DNA from: Roseivirga sp. E12
GTDB lineage: Bacteria > Bacteroidota > Bacteroidia > Cytophagales > Cyclobacteriaceae
Assembly: GCF_017592825.1 (NCBI RefSeq)
Contig: NZ_JAGFMD010000009.1
Span: 62,001-126,000 of the forward strand
Length of the DNA: 64,000 bases
Reading direction: 5' to 3'
The translations under genes and the position numbers were made by a program. The notes under the pieces are model-generated. The model saw nothing but the letters and a program-made list of their open reading frames with translations. It was not told the DNA's origin and did no database searches. Shown piece after piece: positions 52,259 through 61,585 of the stretch (within the stretch, counting starts at the first letter, position 1; every line of letters begins with the position of its first letter).

Positions 52259-52317
52259 AAACTAAGCAGCTTTATTTTTCGTTAATTTAGAGACCTTATT
52301 TCTACCGACAAAATAGT

Positions 52318-53043
52318 ATGCATTCATTCCTTAAAAGTATCCTGTTATCGTTGCTCTTAATTATTGGATTTGGTGCTTTTGCACAACAGAATGACGAAGC
52401 ACGTGGTGAAGACTATTCCATAGAAAATGTATTTGGGATAAGTAAGGCCACGCACGGGGGCTTAATCAGTGGTTTCTATTACAGACATTCGAAAATTTTG
52501 AGTGAAGGAAATCTAATGAACTATGGTATTGAGGTTGTCAATATCAAACATGCGAGAGAAGGAAAGGAGACAACTATAACTGGAAGCACATTCGTATTTG
52601 GTAAGTCAAACTACCTACTGGCTATTAGACCGACTTACGGCAGAGAAAAAATATTATTTAAAAAAGCTCCTCAGCAAGGCGCAAGAATAACGGGCCTTTT
52701 ATCCGCAGGCCCCTCTATTGGCATGGAAATACCTTACTTTGTTGAATTGGTTGGAAATGAGAAAGAGCAATATGATCCAAATGACACCAGACATGGCTTT
52801 AATAGGATCATAGCGAATGCTGGTCCATTTAGAGGTCTGGGACAGTCTAAGTTCGTATTAGGTGCTCACGCAAAAGCCTCTTTAACCTTTGAGACAAACT
52901 CTACCAAGCAAAGAGTTTTTGGGGTCGAAGTTGGATTTACGTTAGACGTTTATACCCGCGAAATCAATATTCTTCCGGTGGCGGGTAATAATAGCGTATT
53001 CACCTCTGCTTTTATGGCCATTTATTTCGGGCGCAGAAGATAA
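52318..53043 (+). CDS. Hypothetical outer-membrane beta-barrel-like protein
   Basis: 241 residues with a signal peptide (about 1-22, AFAQ). The mature part alternates amphipathic strands (GGLISGFYYRHSKILSEGNLMNYGIEVVNIKH, TGSTFVFGKSNYLLAIRPTYG, RVFGVEVGFTLDVYTRE) and ends with aromatic residues (FMAIYFGRRR), compatible with a small outer-membrane barrel. No family name can be given with confidence. It is the neighbour of lipA but 66 bases apart. Confidence 0.6.
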   Translation: MHSFLKSILLSLLLIIGFGAFAQQNDEARGEDYSIENVFGISKATHGGLISGFYYRHSKILSEGNLMNYGIEVVNIKHAREGKETTITGSTFVFGKSNYLLAIRPTYGREKILFKKAPQQGARITGLLSAGPSIGMEIPYFVELVGNEKEQYDPNDTRHGFNRIIANAGPFRGLGQSKFVLGAHAKASLTFETNSTKQRVFGVEVGFTLDVYTREINILPVAGNNSVFTSAFMAIYFGRRR

Positions 53044-53109
53044 TCCATAAGCACTTTTTTTTGGAACCTTTGACTTACATTTGTGTTTCAATAGACAGAG
53101 GAGAAAGTT

Positions 53110-53991
53110 ATGATAGAACTACCTGTCGTTTCTAAGGAAACTGAAGAGAGAAAAAGAAAACCAAACTGGCTTCGTGTTAAACTTCCAATAGGACCTGAAT
53201 ACGCGAAAGTCAGGAAGCTGGTTGACGAAAACAAGCTCCACACTATCTGTGAGAGTGGTAATTGCCCAAATATGGGTGAGTGCTGGGGTGCAGGAACAGC
53301 CACCTTTATGATTTTGGGGAATGTCTGTACAAGGTCATGCTCATTCTGTGCTGTGGCAACCGGAAGACCCCCAGAATATGATCAAGAGGAACCAAAAAGA
53401 GTCGCTGAGGCTATCAAAACCATGGGCGTCAAACATGCGGTGATCACCTCGGTAAACAGGGATGAATTAAAAGATAGAGGTGCTGAAATCTGGTACCAGA
53501 CCGTTGTTCAAACCAAAGCGCTAAGTCCAACCACTACTATTGAAACACTCATTCCAGATGTCAAGGGTAACTGGGAAGCATTAGAGAGAATGATTGAAGG
53601 TGGACAGGAAGTTGTATCTCATAACATGGAAACGGTGCAAGATCTGTACAGACGTGTTAGACCGCAAGCCAAGTATGATCGGAGCTTGGAAGAACTTCAT
53701 CGAATTAAAGAATTTGGTAAGCGATCCAAATCAGGTGCAATGCTCGGCTTAGGTGAAACTGATGAGCAAATCTTTAAGCTGATGGACGATCTGGCCGAGG
53801 TAAAATTGGACATTCTTACTTTGGGTCAATATCTACAACCCACAAAGATGCACCATGAAGTTATTGACTATGTGCACCCAGATAAGTTTGAGTTTTTTAA
53901 GGAAGAAGGACTTAAAAGAGGGATCAAGTATGTGGAATCCGGTCCTTTGGTAAGGTCTTCTTATCATGCCGAAAGACATGTGCATGTTTAA
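53110..53991 (+). CDS. lipA: Lipoyl synthase
   Basis: 293 residues. Auxiliary cluster motif [13 protein letters not shown] (Cys near 57, 62, 68) and the radical-SAM motif CTRSCSFC (near 83-90). [26 protein letters not shown] and the C-terminal [12 protein letters not shown] complete the family. It inserts sulfur into octanoyl groups to form lipoate. A terminator follows. Confidence 0.98.
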   Translation: MIELPVVSKETEERKRKPNWLRVKLPIGPEYAKVRKLVDENKLHTICESGNCPNMGECWGAGTATFMILGNVCTRSCSFCAVATGRPPEYDQEEPKRVAEAIKTMGVKHAVITSVNRDELKDRGAEIWYQTVVQTKALSPTTTIETLIPDVKGNWEALERMIEGGQEVVSHNMETVQDLYRRVRPQAKYDRSLEELHRIKEFGKRSKSGAMLGLGETDEQIFKLMDDLAEVKLDILTLGQYLQPTKMHHEVIDYVHPDKFEFFKEEGLKRGIKYVESGPLVRSSYHAERHVHV

Positions 53992-54010
53992 CTTCTAGGA
54001 AAATACTTAT

Positions 54011-54044
54011 AACCACCTCGACTTGTCATGGTGGTTTTTTTTGT
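54011..54044 (+). terminator. Terminator of lipA
   Basis: Stem AACCACC (54011-54017) with GGTGGTT (54030-54036), loop of 12, and a T-run of about eight. Confidence 0.85.
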
Positions 54045-54054
54045 TTCAATTTGC

Positions 54055-54077
54055 AATACATCATATTATGATGTATT
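54055..54077 (+). promoter_or_regulatory. Palindromic PadR-type operator
   Basis: AATACATCATA (54055-54065) and TATGATGTATT (54067-54077) form a perfect inverted repeat about a single central T. It lies 8 bases upstream of the PadR start at 54086 and probably overlaps its -7 region. Known PadR operators share the ATGTA/TACAT core. Autoregulation is inferred. Confidence 0.7.
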
Positions 54078-54085
54078 ATTGTTCT

Positions 54086-54427
54086 ATGTATTCAAGAGAA
54101 CTTTTAAAAGGTATTCTGAAGCCCATCATTCTGAAGTTACTTTCAGAGCACGACAAGATGTATGGCTATGAGATTGTACAACATGTAAAGGAGAAGACTG
54201 AAGGAAAGGTTCTGATCAAAGAGGGATCATTATATCCGACCCTTCATAGTTTGACCAAAGAGGGTTATTTGACTACCGAGTCGGTTTTAGTAGGTAATCG
54301 TACTCGTAAGTATTATTCTCTGACTAAGGAAGGCACGGGACTGGTAGTCCCAGCCCTTAACGAGCTCATAGATTTTCAGGCAACCTTGGGCTTACTTTTT
54401 GGAAAGGAAAAACCAGCTGTCTCATGA
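54086..54427 (+). CDS. PadR-family transcriptional regulator
   Basis: 113 residues from the ATG at 54086 (MYSRELLKGILKPIILKLLSEHDKMYGYEIVQHV). A longer frame from 54023 would run through the operator and terminator and is rejected. The winged helix has KILIKEGSLYPTLHSLTKEGYLTTE and the wing with GNRTRKYYSLTKEG. PadR proteins repress a partner gene and themselves, releasing DNA on ligand binding. The stop overlaps the start of the membrane protein gene (ATGA), a typical PadR/membrane-partner operon. Confidence 0.93.
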   Translation: MYSRELLKGILKPIILKLLSEHDKMYGYEIVQHVKEKTEGKVLIKEGSLYPTLHSLTKEGYLTTESVLVGNRTRKYYSLTKEGTGLVVPALNELIDFQATLGLLFGKEKPAVS

Positions 54428-55008
54428 TCAACCCACATCAAACAGAAATCATCAAGGAGTACTTAAGAACTGAGCAGTTTACCGATCAGGCTCTTATTGA
54501 TGACCTCCTTGACCATATCTCATGTGAGATCGAATTACAAATGGAAGTCGGAACCAATTTTGAAGATGCCTTCCATACAGCACTAGAGAAAGTATTACCA
54601 CAAGAACCTGTTCAGGTTCAACAAGATTTAGAATTTTTAACCACAAAAACTCAAAATATTATGATTAAGAAAACAGCTTATGTCGGAGGGTATGTCAGCG
54701 CTCTCGTCTTTTGCCTTGCCGTACTTCTAGCGGTTCTATCATTCCAAAACAATGCCCTTGTTGACAGTAGAAGAGAGAGCCTTACAGATCAATATTTAAC
54801 AGTGAATATTGATGACATAAGCTCTGAACAAAGGAATGAAATATACCAGGACTACTACAAGGAAACTTCAGCTTTAAAGCTAAAATCCATCCAACAGGCC
54901 ACTATAAGTCAGACTTTGCTCATTATATCGATTCTACTTTTCGGGATAACTTATCTGCCCTATTGGTTTTATATTGGATTCCATCGAAGTGAGCTACAAC
55001 ATGGCTGA
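54424..55008 (+). CDS. Membrane protein partner of the PadR regulator
   Basis: 194 residues. The first 75 are a helical cytoplasmic part (IIKEYLRTEQFTDQALIDDLLDHISCEIELQMEVG), then membrane segments at about 85-108 and 165-185. It starts 4 bases before the regulator stop (ATGA), so it is coupled. Similar small membrane proteins follow PadR genes in many bacteria and often act as the target or partner; the specific role is unknown. A terminator follows. Confidence 0.75.
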   Translation: MINPHQTEIIKEYLRTEQFTDQALIDDLLDHISCEIELQMEVGTNFEDAFHTALEKVLPQEPVQVQQDLEFLTTKTQNIMIKKTAYVGGYVSALVFCLAVLLAVLSFQNNALVDSRRESLTDQYLTVNIDDISSEQRNEIYQDYYKETSALKLKSIQQATISQTLLIISILLFGITYLPYWFYIGFHRSELQHG

Positions 55009-55011
55009 ATC

Positions 55012-55041
55012 AAAAACGGCTACCGAATGGTAGCCGTTTTT
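55012..55041 (+). terminator. Bidirectional terminator after the PadR operon
   Basis: Perfect 13-base stem AAAAACGGCTACC (55012-55024) with GGTAGCCGTTTTT (55029-55041). It serves both the PadR operon and the convergent gcvP gene. Confidence 0.93.
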
Positions 55042-55066
55042 GTCCTATTTTCTTCATTAAGTTTCC

Positions 55067-57970
55067 CTATGCCATAGCCTCTTCTTCGGCATAATCCGCA
55101 ACTGGAATACAGCTACACATTAAGTTTCTATCGCCATAAGCCGAATCAATTCTACCTACTGACGGCCAGAACTTATTACTTCTTACATAATCGGCTGGAA
55201 AGGCTGCTTTCTCTCTAGAGTAAGGCATATTCCAATCACTAGACAATACCGACTCATTTGTGTGAGGAGCATTTGAAAGAACATTGTTATCTACTTCAGC
55301 GTTGCCGTCAGCTACTTCCTGTATTTCTGCACGGATACCTAACATGGCATCACAGAAGCGGTCAAGCTCAGCTTTAGATTCAGATTCCGTTGGCTCTATC
55401 ATTACAGTACCTGCCACCGGAAAAGATACTGTTGGTGCATGAAATCCATAATCCATTAAACGCTTGGCGATATCTTCAACTTCAACGTGTTGAGCTTTGA
55501 AATCACGACAATCAACAATCATTTCATGCGCACACCTGCCTTGTGTTCCAGTATAAAGAATTGGAAATTTCTCTTCTAACCTGGCTTTGATATAGTTAGC
55601 ATTCAGTATTGCAATCTTGGTTGCGTTTGTAAGGCCTTCGGCACCCATCATAGCAATGTATGCATAAGAAATCGTTAGGATACTAGCACTGCCCCAAGGT
55701 GCAGCCGAAATAGCCGTAATAGCTTTATCTCCACCGCTCTTTACATTTGGATTACCCGGTAAAAACGGTGCCAAATGAGATCTTACACCGATTGGCCCCA
55801 TACCTGGGCCTCCGCCTCCATGAGGGATACAGAATGTCTTATGAAGGTTCAGGTGACACACATCCGCCCCAATCAAGCCAGGACTAGTCAAACCTACCTG
55901 CGCATTCATATTAGCACCATCCATATATACCTGACCACCGTGTTGATGGATGATATCACAAATCTCTTTGATGCTTTCTTCAAACACTCCATGTGTTGAA
56001 GGGTAAGTCACCATCAATGAAGCAAGGTTATCGCTGTGCATTTCTGCTTTAGCCTTCAAATCTTCAACATCGATATTTCCTTTTTCGTCACACTGAACAA
56101 GCACCACTTTCATTCCTGCCATCACAGCAGATGCTGGATTAGTTCCGTGTGCAGACGTAGGAATGATAGCCACATTTCTATGGTGATCTCCACGGCTTTG
56201 GTGATATGCTCTAATAACCATTAGACCTGCATACTCGCCCTGTGCCCCAGAATTTGGTTGCAATGACACGTCATCAAAGCCTGTAATTTCTGATAGCCAA
56301 TCTACCAAATCACCAAACATCTGTTGATATCCTTTAGTCTGATCACTTGGGGCAAACGGATGAATATTTCCGAATTCAGGCCATGTAACCGGAACCATTT
56401 CTGCCGTGGCATTCAGTTTCATTGTACAAGAGCCTAAGGAAATCATTGAATGAACTAGGGATAGGTCCTTATTCTCTAATCGCTTGATATAGCGAAGCAT
56501 TTCGTGCTCAGACTGGTATTGATTGAAAACAGGGTGAGTTAAGAAGTCGCTTGTCCTGTTCAATCCATCAGGAAAGTTAATTTCAACACTTGTAGACATC
56601 GCTGCCACATCCAAGTCCATTGACTTACTGGCTGACTCTGCGAATACATTCAGAACCGCTTCTAAATCAGCCACTGTAGTTGTTTCATCTACTGCAATAC
56701 CAATATTACCATTATCGAAGTATCTGAAGTTGATTTCGTTCGACTCTGCGATAGCTTTAACCTTAGAGGCAAATTCGATCTCCGCTTCTATTTGAATAGT
56801 GTCAAAGAATACATCATTCAATTGTTTGAAACCAAGCTCGCCCAATCCGTTACTAAGCAATTTTGCTTTCCCGTGAATGTTACTGGCTATACCTTTCAAA
56901 CCTTCTGGCCCATGGTAAACACCATACATTCCTGCCATCACACCTAATAATACCTGTGCAGTACAGATATTGGATGTAGCTTTTTCTCTTCTGATATGCT
57001 GTTCACGCGTCTGCAAAGCCATTCTATAGGCTTTATTACCGTGACTATCTAAAGACACTCCTATGATCCTACCAGGAATCTGCCTCTTAAAGCTTTCTTG
57101 TGTAGCAAAGTATGCCGCGTGAGGACCACCAAAGCCCATTGGCACACCAAAACGTTGGGTTGTACCGATCACCGCATCTGCACCCATTTCACCAGGAGGT
57201 GTCAATAGCACCAATGACATAAGGTCAGCCGCTGCTACAACAAATACGTTTTGTTCTTTTGCGGTCTCTGTGAAAGCACTAAAATCTCTTACATTTCCAT
57301 CACCTCCAGGGTACTGGTAAAGCACGCCATATAGTTCTGGATCGGTCAAGTCAACTTGATCAATATTTCCAATCTCAAGCTCAATGCCTACTGGGATAGC
57401 ACGAGTTTTCAATACATCCAAAGTCTGTGGGAAGGTGTTTTCGTCTACAAAAAACTTATTAGCCGTCTTCTTATCTTTCTTTCTTAAGCCAGCAAACATG
57501 GTCATAGCCTCAGAAGCTGCAGTCGCCTCGTCTAGCAGAGAAGCGTTTGCTATTTCCATACCTGTTAGATCAATAACGAGGGTCTGAAAGTTAATCAAGG
57601 CTTCAAGCCTACCTTGTGCAATTTCTGCCTGATAAGGTGTATAGGCTGTATACCACCCTGGATTTTCAAGTACATTTCTTTGAATTACACCCGGCACTAT
57701 TGTCCCATAGTAACCCATACCAATGTATGACTTGAATAGCTTATTCTGAGAAGCCATAACTTTCAAGTCGTTCAAGAATTGAAATTCAGACTTAGCTGCC
57801 GGCAAATTCATTGCTCCTTGCATTCTGATACCTGCAGGCACTGTTTCATTGATAAGTGTATCAACACTATCTGCACCAATTACCTCAAGCATTTCTTTTA
57901 TTTCAGAATCTTGGGGGCTGTTATGTCTGTCCTCGAATTTTGGGACCTGGTTTAAATTAATCTTAGTCAT
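55067..57970 (-). CDS. gcvP: Glycine dehydrogenase (glycine cleavage P-protein)
   Basis: 967 residues from the start [17 protein letters not shown]; an upstream frame at 58051 would add 27 residues and run through a promoter-like TACATTTG. The two halves of a fused P-protein are present: [10 protein letters not shown]-type region, and the PLP lysine in [18 protein letters not shown] near residue 720. It decarboxylates glycine in the cytoplasm with the H-, T- and L-proteins, which are not in this window. Length fits the fused (not split) bacterial form. Confidence 0.97.
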   Translation of the reverse strand: MTKINLNQVPKFEDRHNSPQDSEIKEMLEVIGADSVDTLINETVPAGIRMQGAMNLPAAKSEFQFLNDLKVMASQNKLFKSYIGMGYYGTIVPGVIQRNVLENPGWYTAYTPYQAEIAQGRLEALINFQTLVIDLTGMEIANASLLDEATAASEAMTMFAGLRKKDKKTANKFFVDENTFPQTLDVLKTRAIPVGIELEIGNIDQVDLTDPELYGVLYQYPGGDGNVRDFSAFTETAKEQNVFVVAAADLMSLVLLTPPGEMGADAVIGTTQRFGVPMGFGGPHAAYFATQESFKRQIPGRIIGVSLDSHGNKAYRMALQTREQHIRREKATSNICTAQVLLGVMAGMYGVYHGPEGLKGIASNIHGKAKLLSNGLGELGFKQLNDVFFDTIQIEAEIEFASKVKAIAESNEINFRYFDNGNIGIAVDETTTVADLEAVLNVFAESASKSMDLDVAAMSTSVEINFPDGLNRTSDFLTHPVFNQYQSEHEMLRYIKRLENKDLSLVHSMISLGSCTMKLNATAEMVPVTWPEFGNIHPFAPSDQTKGYQQMFGDLVDWLSEITGFDDVSLQPNSGAQGEYAGLMVIRAYHQSRGDHHRNVAIIPTSAHGTNPASAVMAGMKVVLVQCDEKGNIDVEDLKAKAEMHSDNLASLMVTYPSTHGVFEESIKEICDIIHQHGGQVYMDGANMNAQVGLTSPGLIGADVCHLNLHKTFCIPHGGGGPGMGPIGVRSHLAPFLPGNPNVKSGGDKAITAISAAPWGSASILTISYAYIAMMGAEGLTNATKIAILNANYIKARLEEKFPILYTGTQGRCAHEMIVDCRDFKAQHVEVEDIAKRLMDYGFHAPTVSFPVAGTVMIEPTESESKAELDRFCDAMLGIRAEIQEVADGNAEVDNNVLSNAPHTNESVLSSDWNMPYSREKAAFPADYVRSNKFWPSVGRIDSAYGDRNLMCSCIPVADYAEEEAMA

Positions 57971-58016
57971 TTCCGAATTCCAATAAGTTGTAATTTCCTC
58001 TCTTCCAAAAGATGAA

Positions 58017-58024
58017 CAAATGTA
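58017..58024 (-). promoter_or_regulatory. Candidate -7 promoter element of gcvP
   Basis: TACATTTG on the minus strand is an exact match to TAnnTTTG, about 47 bases before the gcvP ATG. No TTG is seen at the expected -33 position, so the call is moderate. I see no glycine-riboswitch-like GAGAG pair in the leader. Confidence 0.4.
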
Positions 58025-58155
58025 AGCCACAAAGCCTTGATTTCCTTGCATATCAAATCAAAAAACAAGACCATTGAAATAAGAAAATACGGCTGTTTTA
58101 AAATTATGATTAGCTTTAGCCCGCTAATAAATTGTAACATCAAATTGTTTATAAA

Positions 58156-59637
58156 ATGAGGAAATTAAAGGCATCCTTTTTAGGATTGTTGGTTTTAGGT
58201 TTCGCAGCTACTGCTCAAGACGTATCTGTGAAATACGGAAAGACCATTACACCGGAAGACATGAGAAAAAAGCTCACAGTGCTTGCTTCTGATGACTTTC
58301 AGGGAAGAGAAACAGGAACTGAGGGCCAAAAGAAGGCTTCTCTTTACTTAGAAGGTTTTTACCGAAATCTCGGGCTTCAAGGTCCAGCTGACGGAGCTTA
58401 CCGTCAGAAGTTCAGTATGTACCAGTCAGACTGGTCAGATGTCTATGTGAAGATAAAAGGCAAGAAGAAGATGAATGGCGTTGATTTCATTTTCTCAGGT
58501 AGTGCCAATATGGACAAAGAAATGAAGCTTTCGACTGTATTCATCGGTAATGGTGATGATCTAAGCGGCATGGACGTTAAAGACAAAGGTGTGATGATGA
58601 CTACCATCTCACGAGAGTTACTAACGAAAGTGAATGAGGCTGGCGCAAAAGCCATCTTCGTAATGAGTTCTAATGATGAGCAGTTTATGCAAACAATGCC
58701 TCGTCAAGCAAGATTTAGATTAAAAAGTAGATTAAGGTTCAATAAGGAGTTAGGTGCCAATCAGAGTATGATCTTCAATGTTACGAAGGCCATGGGTGCT
58801 CAACTTTTGAATACTACTGCTGCCAAAATTGATGCTGCGGCAGATAACCCGGCCAGCATCAAACCAAGAACAGTTCGCTTTATGGTGAAGGAAAAACTGG
58901 CTGAACTTAGCACTGAGAACATGGTAGCCTTTCTTGAAGGTACCGACCTGAAAGATGAAGTACTAGTTATCTCTTCTCACTATGATCATATTGGTCAAAA
59001 CGAAGATGGCACAGTGATCAACAATGGGGCTGATGATGACGGCTCAGGTACTACTGGCGTTATGGAAATTGCCGAAGCTTTCGTACAGGCAGCAAATGAA
59101 GGCCACAGACCAAGAAGGAGTATCCTTTTCTTAAATGTTACGGGTGAAGAAAAAGGATTGCTAGGATCAGCCTATTATGCTGACAATCCACTATTCCCAA
59201 TTGAGAAGACAGTCAATAACCTCAACATTGATATGATTGGTCGTGTAGACCCAGATCATGAAAATGACAGAGAATATGTATATGCCATTGGATCAGAAAA
59301 ATTATCCAGTCACTTAAAGATCATTTCTGAGTATGCTAACATCACGTATACAGGGTTAAATCTTGACTATCGCTATGACGATCCGGCTGACAAAAATAGA
59401 TTTTACTACCGTTCTGATCACTACAACTTTGCTAAGAAAGGTATTCCGATCATTTTCTATTTCAATGGTGTGCATGCCGATTACCACCGTCCTACAGACA
59501 CAGTGGACAAGATCGAGTTTGACGTAATGGCGAAGAGAGCTCAGCTGGTATTCCATACCGCTTGGATCTTGGCCAATAGAGATGACAGAACTCCGGTCGA
59601 CAGAACCGATGACATGGATTACGGTTCTCGTGATTAA
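58156..59637 (+). CDS. M28-family exported metallopeptidase
   Basis: 493 residues with a signal peptide (about 1-20). The peptidase domain has SSHYDHIGQNEDG (metal His/Asp), GADDDGSGTTGVMEIAEAF (Asp bridging two Zn), TGEEKGLLGSAYY (catalytic and metal Glu) and LNIDMIGRVD, with the last His in HADYHRPTDT. The N-terminal third is an insert or PA-like domain. Aminopeptidase or glutamate-carboxypeptidase type activity is expected in the periplasm or outside the cell. Confidence 0.92.
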   Translation: MRKLKASFLGLLVLGFAATAQDVSVKYGKTITPEDMRKKLTVLASDDFQGRETGTEGQKKASLYLEGFYRNLGLQGPADGAYRQKFSMYQSDWSDVYVKIKGKKKMNGVDFIFSGSANMDKEMKLSTVFIGNGDDLSGMDVKDKGVMMTTISRELLTKVNEAGAKAIFVMSSNDEQFMQTMPRQARFRLKSRLRFNKELGANQSMIFNVTKAMGAQLLNTTAAKIDAAADNPASIKPRTVRFMVKEKLAELSTENMVAFLEGTDLKDEVLVISSHYDHIGQNEDGTVINNGADDDGSGTTGVMEIAEAFVQAANEGHRPRRSILFLNVTGEEKGLLGSAYYADNPLFPIEKTVNNLNIDMIGRVDPDHENDREYVYAIGSEKLSSHLKIISEYANITYTGLNLDYRYDDPADKNRFYYRSDHYNFAKKGIPIIFYFNGVHADYHRPTDTVDKIEFDVMAKRAQLVFHTAWILANRDDRTPVDRTDDMDYGSRD

Positions 59638-59666
59638 TCGAACAAGCATTTGAATAAAAACAGATT

Positions 59667-59694
59667 AAGGCTACTTTCGAGTAGCCTTTTTTTT
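59667..59694 (+). terminator. Terminator of the M28 peptidase gene
   Basis: Stem AAGGCTACT (59667-59675) with AGTAGCCTT (59680-59688) and a TTCG tetraloop, followed by a run of Ts that ends directly at an in-frame ATG (59695). Confidence 0.92.
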
Positions 59695-59703
59695 ATGCCC
59701 AAC

Positions 59704-60621
59704 ATGTTACATATACTCAACGGAGATAGCACGCTACACCAATTCAAAAACTCAGGAATTGAAGGAAATACCTACGTCTGGAGGGATGTGCTAAGTGAAG
59801 GTCCTGTGAACGCTGAATTTGGAAGTGACTCCTTCTGGACTGAGCGAGATCGGTTCATGAGTACTCAGTATCAATTGAAAAATGGCCAATACTTGAAAGG
59901 AGTTGTTTCATCATTTAAAGCCATGGAAGAATCACTTTCTGACTTAGATGAAATAGTGCTGTGGTTTGAGTACGATTTATTCTGTCAAATCAATATGGTT
60001 GCCTTAATCCATTGGTTGCATGGAAAGAATCTCAACTGCACAGTATCATTGGTTTGCCCAGGTAAAATAGATGAATCGGATAGGCTCTTCGGGCTTGGAG
60101 AAATAGCGGCTGATCAATACCCTCAACTGTTCGACACTCGACTAAAATTAGGTTCGCGCGAGTTCGAATTTTGCAGTGATGTCTATGAAGCCTATTGCTC
60201 GAGTGATCCCACAGAAATGTACAACTACGTTCTGATGAGTTTATCAGAGTTTCAATATCTACCTGATGCCCTAGACGCTCATTTTAAACGTTTCCCCAAT
60301 AAAGAAAGTGGCCTGACTGAAATCGAACAAAAAATGATCTCTCTAATCCAAGAAGGAGAAAATGATTCTAGAAAACTGGTAGGTAAAATGCTCAGATGGC
60401 AACGTTATCATGGTTTTGGAGACCTTCAATACTTCAATATCCTTGATGGCTTGAAATCTCTTTTCAAAGATTTTGAGCGCCTAACTCTCGATTCTGATTT
60501 AAGTAAGAAAAAAGTCGAGTCCTTGATGGATCGTAACCAAAAACTAGGTGGTGCTATACTTAGTGATTGGTATTGGGATGAGCAAGAAAAAACGCTGATC
60601 CCAAGGGAATCAGCGTCATAA
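59704..60621 (+). CDS. DUF1835 domain protein
   Basis: 305 residues from MLHILNGDSTLHQF; starts at 59695 (MPN) or a TTG further upstream lie in the terminator T-run or stem and are less likely. The N-terminal domain has LHILNGDSTLHQFKNSGIEGNTYVWRDVLSEGPV, the DUF1835 signature, with later blocks such as EIVLWFEYDLFCQINMVALIHWL and FKRFPNKESGLTEIEQKMISLI. The family is of unknown function. It follows the peptidase terminator closely, so it needs its own promoter or readthrough. Confidence 0.85.
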   Translation: MLHILNGDSTLHQFKNSGIEGNTYVWRDVLSEGPVNAEFGSDSFWTERDRFMSTQYQLKNGQYLKGVVSSFKAMEESLSDLDEIVLWFEYDLFCQINMVALIHWLHGKNLNCTVSLVCPGKIDESDRLFGLGEIAADQYPQLFDTRLKLGSREFEFCSDVYEAYCSSDPTEMYNYVLMSLSEFQYLPDALDAHFKRFPNKESGLTEIEQKMISLIQEGENDSRKLVGKMLRWQRYHGFGDLQYFNILDGLKSLFKDFERLTLDSDLSKKKVESLMDRNQKLGGAILSDWYWDEQEKTLIPRESAS

Positions 60622-60639
60622 ATATTTCTTAGATTAAGC

Positions 60640-61512
60640 TTACTTCCCTGTCGAAAGTCTCACTCTTCCATCTTCAATTCTTATATCCACATCGGCTTTA
60701 CCACCGTCCAGTTCGAGCTTGGCTCTTCTTTCCGTCTCTTGAATTTTATCAAAGGCAGAAGTCGCAGAAATTCTACCATCATCTTTCGACACATTGAACT
60801 CACCGCCCCCACTAAGGACAACAAAATCAATATCAGCATCATCTCCTCTGATTTCATAAACCCCGTTGTCAGAAAGGCTGGTCTCTAACGATACATTACC
60901 ATCTTCAGCAGACACTTCAATAGTATCAAAATTGCCATTGCGCAAATCTATATCACCATCATCTACATTAACATATAACGAGCCCTTACCTCCGTCCATT
61001 CTTAAATCGCCATCCTCTAGCTGCAAGTCGAACTTGTTGCCATTACACTCTATCAATTCAATATCTCCATCGTCAGTCTCAATGGATATCTCTCCATTGA
61101 CACTACGAATCACATAATCATCATCATCTCCTTTGATTCTTAGGGATCCCGTTTGAGGCATCTCTATTTCAATCTCATAATCAACACGCCAAGAGCCGAT
61201 TTGGAAAGTAACACCTCTGCGTGCTGACTCCGTAATGTATAAATCACCTTGACGTTCTTCTACTTTAATATCGAATCGCGATCTGCTAGATCTAACCCCA
61301 CGTGTGGTTTCAGTTCTATCAATTACCACATGTACATCACTTCGATCGCTTCCTGTAATCTTCACATTAGCGTCTTCAGACTTGAGGTGAATTGTACCAT
61401 CTGAGGCTAGGTTATAGACCTCATCCAGGTTAAAATTTTTGTCTTGGGCGGTTATGTTGCCAATGAACAGCGTCAATAAAGACGCACAGGTAAAAAGAAT
61501 CTTTGCTTTCAT
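60640..61512 (-). CDS. DUF4097 beta-repeat protein (solo)
   Basis: 290 residues with a signal peptide (cleavage after about residue 22, ITAQ). The repeat domain is full of Asp/Gly turns: IHLKSEDANVKITG, LRIKGDDDDYVIRSVNGEISIETDDGDIELIE, DLQLEDGDLRMDGGKGSLYVNVDDGDIDLRNG. More acidic than the two DUF4097 proteins of the sigma operon. It ends 19 bases from the DUF1835 stop (convergent), and no sigma or anti-sigma gene is linked. Probably periplasmic or surface-exposed. Confidence 0.88.
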   Translation of the reverse strand: MKAKILFTCASLLTLFIGNITAQDKNFNLDEVYNLASDGTIHLKSEDANVKITGSDRSDVHVVIDRTETTRGVRSSRSRFDIKVEERQGDLYITESARRGVTFQIGSWRVDYEIEIEMPQTGSLRIKGDDDDYVIRSVNGEISIETDDGDIELIECNGNKFDLQLEDGDLRMDGGKGSLYVNVDDGDIDLRNGNFDTIEVSAEDGNVSLETSLSDNGVYEIRGDDADIDFVVLSGGGEFNVSKDDGRISATSAFDKIQETERRAKLELDGGKADVDIRIEDGRVRLSTGK

Positions 61513-61585
61513 AATATTCTGAGTTGTTGTTTAAATTTTGACAAAGTCAATTTAGCGAATATTCTGGAATTGGATCAAAACCCGC

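Noticed and set aside
54023-54085. Longer N-terminus for PadR
   Set aside because: It would start in the lipA terminator and run through the palindromic operator.
57971-58051. Longer N-terminus for glycine dehydrogenase
   Set aside because: It runs through a -7 promoter-like element and adds residues with no match to P-proteins.
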